Shown: positions 1-6,953, counted from the first letter of the stretch. The stretch is DNA of 8,881 bases from an uncultured Mycoplasmatota bacterium (GCA_947384645.1 CANDHX010000044.1:1-8881); one strand, 5' to 3'. Notes: a model not told the origin generated them from the sequence alone. Made by a program: numbers and translations.

Positions 1-1935
1 AATATTAGCAAAATCTTCTATTGCAGTACGTTTTACTATTCCTTTTTTGGTAGCAAATAATAAGTATTTATATTCTTCTTCATCATTAGAAATCTTAATT
101 ATCGAACTTACCATTTCATCTTTTTCGATTTGTAGAAGATTTATTACTGGCAATCCTTTAGACTGTCTAGTAAATTCAGGTATTTCATAGCCTTTTAATC
201 TATAAACTTTACCTTTATTTGTAAAGAATAATATGTAATCATGTGTAGATACATTGACCATCAATTTGACATTATCTTCTTCGTTAGTACTCATGCCTTT
301 GACGCCAACTCCACCACGATTTTGGGTTTTGTATGTATTAGCAGCTAATCTTTTAATATAACCTTTGTCAGTTATAGTAATAATGCTGTTTTCTTCAGGA
401 ATTAATGATTCGTCTTCAATGAAGTCGATTGCTGTCATGTCAATCTTTGTACGACGTTCATCTCCATATTTTTCTTTGATTTCTGTAAGTTCTGACTTAA
501 TGATATCCAATACTTTTTGGTCACTAGCTAAAATAGCTTTTAATTCTTCTATCAGTTTTAATAATTCTGCTAATTCTTCTTCTATTTTGCTTCTTTCTAA
601 TCCGGTTAATCTGCGAAGTTTTAACTCTAGTATGCTATCAGCTTGTATTTCCGATAATGCAAATCTTTTAATGAGTTTTTCCTTTGCAATGACGTCACTT
701 TCGGCTTCTTTGATAATCTTAATGACCTCATCGATATTATCTAAAGCTATTTTGTATCCTTCTAAAATGTGAACTCTTTTTTCTGCTTTATCGAGTTCAA
801 ATCTCGTCCTTCTAATGATTACTTCTTTTTGATGTTCTATATATTTACTGATGATATCTTTTAAACCTAAAGTTTTAGGGACTCCCATGTCTAACATTAT
901 AAATAAAATTCCGTACGTAGTTTGGAAATCAGTATGTTTATATAAATTGTTTAATACAACTTGAGGATTAGCATCCCTTTTTAATGTAATAGTTATTTTT
1001 AGACCGTTTTTTAAATCTGTATGGTAATCTGATATACCATCTATTACTTTATTATGCACTAATTCTGCAACTTTTTCTTTTAATGATAGCGTATTAGTAC
1101 CATAAGGAACTTCATCAATCACGATGTAATTTTTTCCGTTTTTTTCTTCTATTACAGCATTACTTCGGATAGTTATAGATCCTCTGCCGGTCTCATAAGC
1201 TTTTTTGATACCACTATTTCCTAGTATTATGGCTCCTGTAGGGAAATCTGGGCCTTTAATATACTGCATTAAGCCTAGAGTATCAATTTCTGGATTATCG
1301 ATATATGCTATACAACCGTCGATGACTTCTTTTAAATTATGTGGCGGAATGTTTGTTGCCATACCTACGGCAATTCCTGTCGTACCGTTAACTAAAATAT
1401 TTGGAAATCTAGAAGGTAAAACTACTGGTTCTTTTTCTAGACCGTCAAAGTTTGGTACAAAATCTACAGTATTTTTATTTATATCTCTTACCATTTCTAA
1501 AGAGATCTTAGCCATTCTCGACTCGGTATAACGATAGGCTGCTGCCCTGTCTCCATTGATATTACCAAAGTTTCCATGCCCGTCTACTAACATGTAGCGT
1601 AGGCTGAAATCTTGAGCCATTCGCACCATGGCGTCATAAATAGAAGAATCTCCATGTGGATGATATTTACCAATGACGTCTCCTACTATACGTGCACATT
1701 TTTTATGTGGTTTATCCGGAGTATACCCCGATTCGTACATCGAATAGATTATTCTTCTATGTACGGGCTTTAAGCCGTCTCTTAAATCTGGGAGAGTTCT
1801 TGCTGTTATGACACTTAAGGAGTAATTAATGAACGATTTTTCTATTTCGTCTACTATGTCGTTATGTTGAACTTTATCTCTTTGTGTATCTTCAACAATA
1901 GTTTCTAATTCTATTTCTTTGTTTTCTTCTTCCAT
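1..1935 (-). CDS. gyrA: DNA gyrase subunit A (C-terminal end cut by window edge)
   Basis: GyrA is the DNA cleavage and rejoining subunit of the A2B2 type II topoisomerase that adds negative supercoils to DNA in the cytoplasm. I translated 645 residues in an open frame up to the window edge; family members usually exceed 800, so the missing end is the rest of the C-terminal wrapping domain. The breakage-reunion domain carries the quinolone-region motif HPHGDSSIYD (92-101) and RAAAYRYTE with catalytic Tyr136. The residues equivalent to E. coli Ser83 and Asp87 are Ser97 and Asp101, the unmutated state. A charged coiled-coil region follows at about 370-490. The GyrA-box position reads QNRGGVG (538-544), a loose match to QRRGGKG. 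The ATG at 1935 is preceded by AGGAGG (1947-1942), which overlaps the gyrB stop codon, so gyrA is cotranscribed and probably translationally coupled with gyrB. ParC is the alternative paralogue, but the gyrB-gyrA context argues against it. Confidence 0.97.
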   Translation of the reverse strand, partial: MEEENKEIELETIVEDTQRDKVQHNDIVDEIEKSFINYSLSVITARTLPDLRDGLKPVHRRIIYSMYESGYTPDKPHKKCARIVGDVIGKYHPHGDSSIYDAMVRMAQDFSLRYMLVDGHGNFGNINGDRAAAYRYTESRMAKISLEMVRDINKNTVDFVPNFDGLEKEPVVLPSRFPNILVNGTTGIAVGMATNIPPHNLKEVIDGCIAYIDNPEIDTLGLMQYIKGPDFPTGAIILGNSGIKKAYETGRGSITIRSNAVIEEKNGKNYIVIDEVPYGTNTLSLKEKVAELVHNKVIDGISDYHTDLKNGLKITITLKRDANPQVVLNNLYKHTDFQTTYGILFIMLDMGVPKTLGLKDIISKYIEHQKEVIIRRTRFELDKAEKRVHILEGYKIALDNIDEVIKIIKEAESDVIAKEKLIKRFALSEIQADSILELKLRRLTGLERSKIEEELAELLKLIEELKAILASDQKVLDIIKSELTEIKEKYGDERRTKIDMTAIDFIEDESLIPEENSIITITDKGYIKRLAANTYKTQNRGGVGVKGMSTNEEDNVKLMVNVSTHDYILFFTNKGKVYRLKGYEIPEFTRQSKGLPVINLLQIEKDEMVSSIIKISNDEEEYKYLLFATKKGIVKRTAIEDFANI

Positions 1936-1945
1936 TTTAAACCTC

Positions 1946-3874
1946 CTAAATATCTAAATCTTGGGCATATGGAGCCTTTTCTTCTATAAACTTTCGTCTA
2001 GGTTCAACCTCTTCTCCCATGATTTTACTGAATGCTGCATCGGCACTCATTGCATCTGCTACCGTAATTTTCTTTAATACACGAGTGTTGATATTCATAG
2101 TCGTTTCATCTAATTCATGAGGGTCCATTTCTCCAAGACCTTTCATTCTCGTTATTTCTTTTTTTGTATTTTCTGGGAGTTTACTCAAATATTCATTTTT
2201 TTCTTCTTCTGTTAATACGTATTTTATCGTTTTTCCGTGCTTTATACAAAAGAGTGGCGGTTGGGCCGCATATACGTGACCAGCTTCTACAATAGGTCTA
2301 AAAAATCTATAGAACAAAGTCAATAACAATACTCTGATATGGTCTCCGTCGACGTCGGCATCGGTCATGATGATGATTTTATCATATCTCAATTTGTTTA
2401 AATCGAATTCGTCGCCAATACCCGTCCCAAAAGCTGTAATTATAGTACGAATTTCGTCGTTGGAGAGGGCTTTATCTAATCGAGCTTTTTCGACGTTCAA
2501 AATTTTTCCCTTTAGAGGCAGAATCGCCTGGGTCATGCTATCACGACATTTTAGAGCAGAACCTCCTGCAGAGTCACCCTCGACAAGGAATATTTCACAT
2601 ATACTAGGATCTTTTTCTTTACAATCCTGCAATTTTCCACCAAAAGGTACGACATCTAAATCTCCTTTACGATGAGCTATTTCACGAGCCTTTTTAGCTG
2701 CTATTCTTGCACGAGCAGCCGTTAAACACTTATCTATTATCTCTTTAGCATCTGTCGGATTTTCCATTAAATATCTTTCAAACCCTGTACTAAAAACGTC
2801 ATCTGCTATCTTTCTAACTTCGGCATTACCCAATTTAGTTTTGGTTTGTCCTTCAAATTGTGGGTCTGGATGCTTACAAGAGATTATCATCGTCAATCCT
2901 TCTCTTACATCATCTCCACTTAGAGGGTCGTCATTATCTTTTATCATTTTATTATTTTTAGCATAATTGTTGATAATTCTCGTCAATGCTCTTTTAACAC
3001 CGTCTTCATGTGTTCCACCTTCATGGGTTTTGATGTTATTGGTGTAAGAATAAATGGATGGACTATAGGAATTGTTATATTGCATAGCAATTTCTATGGA
3101 TATTCCGTCTTCTTCGCCTTCAAAATAAACGACATCTTCATGAATAGGAGTTTTAGTTTTGTTTAACAATCTAACGTATTCGATTATTCCTCCATTATAG
3201 ATAAATTCGTCTCTTTTTAGTTCAGAACCTCTAGTATCCGAAAGGATAATTCTCAATCCCTTATTGAGGAATGCTATTTCTTGAAGTCTTTCATATAAAA
3301 TGCTGTATTTATATTCTGTTGTTTCGGTAAAAATAGTATCATCTGGTTTAAATTTTACAGTTGTTCCAGTCCTGTTTTCATCGCATTTATCGATTACTTT
3401 CATAGGTTCAACTGGTTTACCGCCATTTTCAAATCTTTGGAAATGAACTTCTCCGTGTTGATAGACGTATACTTCAAGCCACTTCGATAAAGCGTTTACG
3501 ACACTTGCACCTACACCGTGAAGTCCACCAGATACTTTGTATCCTCCTCCACCAAATTTTCCGCCAGCATGTAATACTGTGAATATCGTTTCTATCGTCG
3601 ATAAACCTGTTTTAGCATTCATACCGGTCGGCATTCCACGACCATCGTCTTTTACAGTAATACTGTTATCTTTCTCGATTATCACTTCGATATCGTCACA
3701 ATATCCTGCTAATGCTTCATCGACTGCATTATCTACAATCTCCCAAACTAGGTGATGTAATCCTCTCTCACTCGTAGAACCTATGTACATACCAGGTCTT
3801 TTTCTAACGGCTTCTAAACCTTCAAGAACTTGAATATCGCTATCTGTATATTCCTGTTTTGCTATTTCACTCAT
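1946..3874 (-). CDS. gyrB: DNA gyrase subunit B
   Basis: GyrB is the ATPase subunit of DNA gyrase; ATP binding closes its dimer gate and drives strand passage through the GyrA-bound break. The protein has 642 residues, the normal Gram-positive length. The GHKL ATPase domain shows EIVDNAVDEA (45-54), DDGRGMP (76-82) and GGLHGVGASVVNALS (116-130). The transducer follows. The TOPRIM domain has VEGDSAGGSA (431-440), LPLKGKILNVEKA (452-464) and the metal-binding DADVDGDHI (505-513). The tail contains RMKGLGEM (576-583) and ends in QDLDI. The ATG at 3874 lies inside the end of recF in the sequence ATGAGTGA, an 8-bp overlap that points to translational coupling. A GTGGTGA ribosome-binding match lies at 3890-3884. 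No promoter is visible directly upstream, so expression probably comes from the recF promoter region. ParE is the alternative, but gene order and TOPRIM details favour GyrB. Confidence 0.98.
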   Translation of the reverse strand: MSEIAKQEYTDSDIQVLEGLEAVRKRPGMYIGSTSERGLHHLVWEIVDNAVDEALAGYCDDIEVIIEKDNSITVKDDGRGMPTGMNAKTGLSTIETIFTVLHAGGKFGGGGYKVSGGLHGVGASVVNALSKWLEVYVYQHGEVHFQRFENGGKPVEPMKVIDKCDENRTGTTVKFKPDDTIFTETTEYKYSILYERLQEIAFLNKGLRIILSDTRGSELKRDEFIYNGGIIEYVRLLNKTKTPIHEDVVYFEGEEDGISIEIAMQYNNSYSPSIYSYTNNIKTHEGGTHEDGVKRALTRIINNYAKNNKMIKDNDDPLSGDDVREGLTMIISCKHPDPQFEGQTKTKLGNAEVRKIADDVFSTGFERYLMENPTDAKEIIDKCLTAARARIAAKKAREIAHRKGDLDVVPFGGKLQDCKEKDPSICEIFLVEGDSAGGSALKCRDSMTQAILPLKGKILNVEKARLDKALSNDEIRTIITAFGTGIGDEFDLNKLRYDKIIIMTDADVDGDHIRVLLLTLFYRFFRPIVEAGHVYAAQPPLFCIKHGKTIKYVLTEEEKNEYLSKLPENTKKEITRMKGLGEMDPHELDETTMNINTRVLKKITVADAMSADAAFSKIMGEEVEPRRKFIEEKAPYAQDLDI

Positions 3875-4964
3875 ATTCTTTTTTCACCACTTTCTCATTT
3901 TTGACACTAAATACTGTACAATTATTGAGTATTTTAGTATTGATATTTTTTAAATCGGTCGTCGTTATAAATATTTGTAAATTTTTATTGAGCTTTTTCA
4001 AAATGTTGTTAATTTTTTTGCCGTCTAAACAGCTAAATAAATCGTCTAAAATTAGAATTGGATAAATACCTCTATCTTTGATAAAAAATTCGATTTCGGC
4101 CAATTTAAAGCACACTATGGCGTTTTTTTGTTCTCCCTCTGAACCGTAGTCTTTTAAATTATGTCCGGAAAGAGAAAATACGAAGTCGTCATGGTGAATT
4201 CCTATATTCGTTTTACCAATGATGATGTCTCTATCGAGATATGCTTTATATTTTGCCATAAGTTCATTTTTGGTTTTATTTTTGTAGACGCTAACATATG
4301 ATACTTTTAGACCTTTTCTGCGGGTAATATCGTAGTTTATATCGTCATAATATTTATTGATATTCTCGATAAAATTCTGTCTATATGTACATATTTCTAG
4401 ACCTAAATCAATAAGTTTTTCAGTTAAAATCCACAAATAGTCAGGACTAGCTAATTTATTCACATACATCAGCTTTAAAAAAGCATTTCTCTGTTTTAAG
4501 ACTTTATTGTATTCATTTAACAAGTGTAAATAACCTATTTCTATTTGTGAAATCTCGATATTGATTAAATTTCTTCTTGCAGTAGGAGAATCTTTAATGA
4601 CACTCGTATGCTCTGGTGTAAATAAAATGACATTTATCTTAGAAATATAGTTACTCAATTTGGCAATTTTATTATTATCAATTTTTACAATTTTTCCATT
4701 TTCTGAAAGTTTTAATTTATAATTATGATTTATCTTATCTCTTACGGTGCCTTCAATGCTCATAGAATTTTGATTTCTTTTTATTAGAACTTTATCTAAG
4801 GTTCCTCTAAAAGATTTTGTGATTGCCAAAACGTAGATAGCTTCAACTATATTTGTTTTGCCAGCTCCATTTTCTCCTATGATAATATTTTGTTTTTTGG
4901 AAAAATCTAAAGATAAAGACCAATAATTTCTAAAATTATAAAGTTTCAAGTTGATGATTTTCAT
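3867..4964 (-). CDS. recF: RecF recombination mediator ATPase
   Basis: RecF is an SMC/Rad50-like ABC ATPase that, with RecO and RecR, helps load RecA on gapped DNA at stalled or damaged forks. The protein has 365 residues, as usual for the family. It begins with the typical KIINLKLYNFRNY. Walker A is GENGAGKT (30-37), the ABC signature position is YGSEGEQK (273-280) and Walker B is ILILDDLFSCLD (303-314). The signature departs from the common SQGQQR form, with Glu at both Gln positions and Lys for Arg; the fold motifs are otherwise intact. The ATG at 4964 has the ribosome binding site AAAGGCGG at 4978-4971, well spaced. Upstream is a 117-bp region with a good promoter candidate, an inverted repeat and direct repeats. 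The gene ends inside gyrB (8-bp overlap), so recF, gyrB and gyrA look like one operon. Confidence 0.96.
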   Translation of the reverse strand: MKIINLKLYNFRNYWSLSLDFSKKQNIIIGENGAGKTNIVEAIYVLAITKSFRGTLDKVLIKRNQNSMSIEGTVRDKINHNYKLKLSENGKIVKIDNNKIAKLSNYISKINVILFTPEHTSVIKDSPTARRNLINIEISQIEIGYLHLLNEYNKVLKQRNAFLKLMYVNKLASPDYLWILTEKLIDLGLEICTYRQNFIENINKYYDDINYDITRRKGLKVSYVSVYKNKTKNELMAKYKAYLDRDIIIGKTNIGIHHDDFVFSLSGHNLKDYGSEGEQKNAIVCFKLAEIEFFIKDRGIYPILILDDLFSCLDGKKINNILKKLNKNLQIFITTTDLKNINTKILNNCTVFSVKNEKVVKKEYE

Positions 4965-4995
4965 AAATTGCCGCCTTTTAGCCCGAATAATAAAT

Positions 4996-5029
4996 TTACT
5001 AGGTATGATTGACCCTCTATACCTAGTAA
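4996..5029. repeat. 11-bp inverted repeat at the recF promoter start region
   Basis: The arms TTACTAGGTAT (4996-5006) and ATACCTAGTAA (5019-5029) are perfect reverse complements, separated by 12 bp. The arm centres lie 23 bp apart, about two helical turns. The repeat begins 3 bp beyond the extended -10 element on the minus strand, so the expected transcription start (near 5025) falls inside the right arm. RNA started there could not form the full hairpin, which favours a DNA operator for a dimeric regulator. RNA reading through from the upstream gene could fold it. No U-rich tract follows, so it is a poor terminator. The binding protein is unknown. Confidence 0.7.
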
Positions 5030-5031
5030 TA

Positions 5032-5060
5032 ATTATACCACAAAATCGGCTATTTTTAAA
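5032..5060 (-). promoter_or_regulatory. Candidate promoter for recF-gyrB-gyrA
   Basis: On the minus strand TGGTATAAT (5040-5032) is a perfect extended -10 element of the TGnTATAAT type. A 17-bp spacer separates it from TTTAAA (5060-5055), which matches four of six bases of the -35 consensus. The start would fall near 5025, about 60 bases upstream of the recF ATG, inside the 4996-5029 inverted repeat. This looks like a housekeeping-sigma promoter giving the recombination/gyrase genes expression separate from dnaA-dnaN. Confidence 0.65.
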
Positions 5061-5079
5061 AGAAAAATCGTTTATTTTT
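5042..5079. repeat. Two 16-bp A-tract/T-tract direct repeats, 22 bp apart
   Basis: AAAATCGGCTATTTTT (5042-5057) and AAAATCGTTTATTTTT (5064-5079) match at 14 of 16 positions and are offset by 22 bp, two helical turns. They flank the -35 hexamer of the recF promoter candidate and begin just after the ComK-like gene's stop codon. Each has the form AAAA-N7-TTTT. The layout resembles a ComK binding site of B. subtilis (two AAAA-N5-TTTT boxes about two turns apart), but the inner spacing differs by two bases. A chance product of AT-rich DNA remains possible. Confidence 0.5.
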
Positions 5080-5081
5080 AG

Positions 5082-5546
5082 TTATTTTTCCTCTTTTTTA
5101 TCAGATTTTCTTCTGAGCATTATCGACTCCAATCTCGTAGCCCTCAAAACTTGATTATCTATTACTTTATTGGAAACGTTAACCTGTAGAGTTAAATTGT
5201 TTCTAAAACGGATAATGCTGTTTTCATCATAGGGACTATAAGATTCAAAATTGTATAAAGAAATCCACCCACAATCCGTGAGTCTAGGACTAGATGTTGG
5301 AAAAAATACTAAATTATTGAATTCTTCTATCAAAATAGGTGGTTTATGAGTTACACCTATCAATTCCATAGTTGCCTTTTTTCTGCCTTGATAGGAACTT
5401 CCATAATATGTACAGTTTTCAGAAATTATTTTATTAGCACTTTTATTTATTATGAATACTTCATCTTGTTCATAAATTTTAGACTTCTTTTTACTTATAG
5501 GAATTATAGCTAGAGTTTTGGTATTAATTCTATATTCATTGTTCAT
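5082..5546 (-). CDS. ComK-family competence transcription factor homologue (short form)
   Basis: ComK of B. subtilis is the transcription activator that switches on DNA-uptake genes. This 154-residue protein shares its characteristic core, compared from memory: CTYYGSSYQGRKKATMEL (45-62) with GVTHKPPILI (64-73), matching the ComK stretch with GSSYAGRK and SHKPPI; then FFPTSSPRLTDCGWISL (81-97), matching FPTLSSTRPQCGWIS; and NQVLRATRL (131-139), matching NQVYRTAWL. B. subtilis ComK has 192 residues. This one ends about 38 earlier in a lysine-rich tail and lacks the FMLYPK segment through which MecA hands ComK to ClpCP. There is no signal peptide or membrane segment. The ATG at 5546 has GAGGTG at 5559-5554. 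It lies between dnaN, which has its own terminator, and recF, so it is probably transcribed separately, perhaps with read-through into recF. I recognise the family with good confidence; its role in this organism, competence or otherwise, is unproven. Confidence 0.88.
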   Translation of the reverse strand: MNNEYRINTKTLAIIPISKKKSKIYEQDEVFIINKSANKIISENCTYYGSSYQGRKKATMELIGVTHKPPILIEEFNNLVFFPTSSPRLTDCGWISLYNFESYSPYDENSIIRFRNNLTLQVNVSNKVIDNQVLRATRLESIMLRRKSDKKEEK

Positions 5547-5609
5547 CGATTTTCACCTCGCTTTCTCTTGCGAACCCTTATACTACTAATCGATGTCTAA
5601 ATTTGTCGT

Positions 5610-5638
5610 TTTATAGTGGAAAACTACAGTTTTTTCCA
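5610..5638 (-). promoter_or_regulatory. Weak candidate promoter for the ComK-like gene
   Basis: On the minus strand TGGAAA (5638-5633), a 17-bp spacer and TATAAA (5615-5610) form a modest promoter match that would start transcription about 57 bases before the ATG at 5546. The inverted repeat at 5615-5640 occupies its spacer and -35. An alternative -10, TATAAG at 5582-5577, has no convincing -35. Because a terminator follows dnaN, some promoter is expected in this gap. Confidence 0.35.
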
Positions 5639-5640
5639 CT
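5615..5640. repeat. Inverted repeat resembling two opposed DnaA boxes, upstream of the ComK-like gene
   Basis: AGTGGAAAA (5615-5623) and TTTTCCACT (5632-5640) are perfect 9-bp reverse complements separated by 8 bp. TTTTCCACT differs only in its last base from TTTTCCACA, the 9-mer repeated in this window's origin. On the minus strand the left-hand arm ends at a possible -10 element for the ComK-like gene. There is no T-run after it in either direction, so it is not an intrinsic terminator. It may bind DnaA or another dimeric regulator. Confidence 0.5.
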
Positions 5641-5664
5641 TTTTTGACGAAATCATTTTTTTCC

Positions 5665-5694
5665 AAAAAAAAATAATGACTTTTTGCCATTATT
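5665..5694 (-). terminator. Rho-independent terminator after dnaN
   Basis: On the minus strand the stem AATAATGGC (5694-5686) pairs with GTCATTATT (5680-5672), nine pairs with one G-U, around an AAAAA loop, and runs into a continuous T-run down to 5665. The first stem base is the last base of the dnaN stop codon. The stem is AT-rich but the hairpin-plus-T-run form is clear. It should separate dnaA-dnaN from the ComK-like gene and the recF-gyrB-gyrA unit. Confidence 0.75.
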
Positions 5695-6812
5695 TAATAA
5701 GTCTTAATCGGTAAAATCAATTGAATCAGAGTTTCATCTTTTGCCGATTTTAGAACAATAGGTTTGATTTCACTATTGAGTAATACTATCAATTCGGTGT
5801 CGTCTATAGTTTTTAAGGCATCCATCATGTATTTTGCGCTGAAAGATATTCCGACGTTTTCACTTTCATTTTTTTCGATAGCTATAGTTTCTTCTGTTCT
5901 TCCTATTTCGGATGCAAAAGAAGATATGACTAATTCATTCGTCTTCGTTTCCATTTTAACTATGTTTTTCTCTTTGTTTTGAGTAAGCAGAGAAGCACGG
6001 TCGACTGCACTATAGAAATCGATATAATTAGTATTAAATATGATACTAAAGTTGTCTGGAATTAAATTATTGGTATTCGGATAGGTACCGGATAGTAAAT
6101 TAGATTGGAAAGTAATATTCTTATATATAAACAATATTTTATTAGAAAATATGTGCATTTCGACGATTTCATCATCATTTATGATTTTGTCCAACTCACT
6201 TATATTACTTCCTGGTATCGTAATATTTATTTCATCTTTAATAAATTCATTTAGAGATATCGTTTTTTTAGCTAATCTATATGAATCAGTTGCAGTTACT
6301 TCCATTATGTTACCCTGTAATTTGAAATTTATTCCTGTTAGTAAAGGTCTAGATTCTTGTGTACTTATTGCAAAGACGGTTTGTTTTATTATGGTTTTAA
6401 ATAAATTACCTTTAATTTTAATAGGATCTTTTTGGTATTCCAATTTTATCTGTGGATAATCTTCTACTTTTAAACAGTTCAAACTGAATTGGCTAGTTTT
6501 AGCCTTTATCATCACTTTTAGTCCGTCGATTACTTCGATATCTATGTTGTCATCAGGCAACTTTCTTATTATTTCATTTATATATTTGCTTTGGATTACT
6601 ATGCTACCTTCAAGAGCAACTTGTTTTATTTTTTCCCTTGGAATAAAGCTCTTAATCGTCAAATCGGTATCGCTTGCCGTCAAATAGAGTCCTTCTTTAT
6701 TGAGTTCAAATTTTATACCGTTTAATACAGGGATGACGTTTTTAATCGATATAGCTTTTGTAACGTTGTTTAGATTTTCTAATAAAATATTTTTTTCAAT
6801 TGTAAATTTCAT
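5694..6812 (-). CDS. dnaN: DNA polymerase III beta subunit (sliding clamp)
   Basis: DnaN forms the ring-shaped dimer that holds replicative polymerase on DNA and docks many repair and replication proteins. The 372-residue length is standard. The N-terminal domain begins MKFTIEKNILLENLNNVTKAI and continues with IPVLNGIKFEL and LTASDTDLTIKS, typical clamp motifs. The middle domain includes QESRPLLTGINF and EVTATDSYRLAKK (about 173-185). The C-terminal domain includes a DALKTID segment and ends QLILPIKTY, the usual Gram-positive LPVRTY-like ending that forms part of the partner-binding pocket. The ATG at 6812 is preceded by GAAGGA (6823-6818). It follows dnaA by 141 bp of DnaA-box-containing DNA and ends in an intrinsic terminator. 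No convincing separate promoter is seen, so it is likely cotranscribed with dnaA. Confidence 0.97.
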   Translation of the reverse strand: MKFTIEKNILLENLNNVTKAISIKNVIPVLNGIKFELNKEGLYLTASDTDLTIKSFIPREKIKQVALEGSIVIQSKYINEIIRKLPDDNIDIEVIDGLKVMIKAKTSQFSLNCLKVEDYPQIKLEYQKDPIKIKGNLFKTIIKQTVFAISTQESRPLLTGINFKLQGNIMEVTATDSYRLAKKTISLNEFIKDEINITIPGSNISELDKIINDDEIVEMHIFSNKILFIYKNITFQSNLLSGTYPNTNNLIPDNFSIIFNTNYIDFYSAVDRASLLTQNKEKNIVKMETKTNELVISSFASEIGRTEETIAIEKNESENVGISFSAKYMMDALKTIDDTELIVLLNSEIKPIVLKSAKDETLIQLILPIKTY

Positions 6813-6860
6813 TTTTTTCCTTCTTTCTCATTTATAATATTTATTGATATTGTTATGCAT

Positions 6861-6950
6861 TGTGGAAATTGTGGAAAAGTTTATTTTAATCCACAAATAC
6901 ATGGAATTGATTGTTTAAATTACCTGTGTAAAACTGATACATTTTCAACA
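6861..6950. promoter_or_regulatory. DnaA-box cluster between dnaA and dnaN (second half of a bipartite origin)
   Basis: Two 9-mers lie back to back on the minus strand: TTTTCCACA (6878-6870) and ATTTCCACA (6869-6861). TAATCCACA lies on the plus strand at 6887-6895, one base from the TTATCCACA consensus. Weaker matches are TTTTCAACA at 6942-6950 (plus) and TTTTACACA at 6935-6927 (minus). The flank towards dnaN (6813-6860) is AT-rich and could contribute to unwinding. In B. subtilis DnaA boxes also lie on both sides of dnaA, and the unwinding element lies in the dnaA-dnaN gap. I did not find a clear DnaA-trio here. Confidence 0.7.
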
Positions 6951-6953
6951 ATA

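Noticed and set aside
365..772. Plus-strand open frames across the left half (also 1205-1531, 2367-2675, 3537-3755, 5764-5982, 6151-6459, 7354-7614)
   Set aside because: They lie antisense to gyrA, gyrB, dnaN and dnaA, lack good ribosome binding sites and give low-complexity Ser/Ile/Leu-rich translations typical of shadow frames.
3859..4065. Plus-strand hydrophobic open frame opposite the end of recF, and a similar one at 4951-5154
   Set aside because: Antisense shadows of recF and of the ComK-like gene; the hydrophobicity reflects T-rich antisense of A-rich coding sequence, with no ribosome binding site.
4996..5029. Reading the inverted repeat as an intrinsic terminator of the ComK-like gene
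   Set aside because: No T-run follows on either strand, and the repeat lies just downstream of an extended -10 element, which fits an operator better.
6813..6860. A separate dnaN promoter or a DnaA-trio next to the dnaA-dnaN boxes
   Set aside because: TATTATAAAT-like stretches exist but no -35 at correct spacing, and no repeated CTA/TTA triplets follow the boxes.
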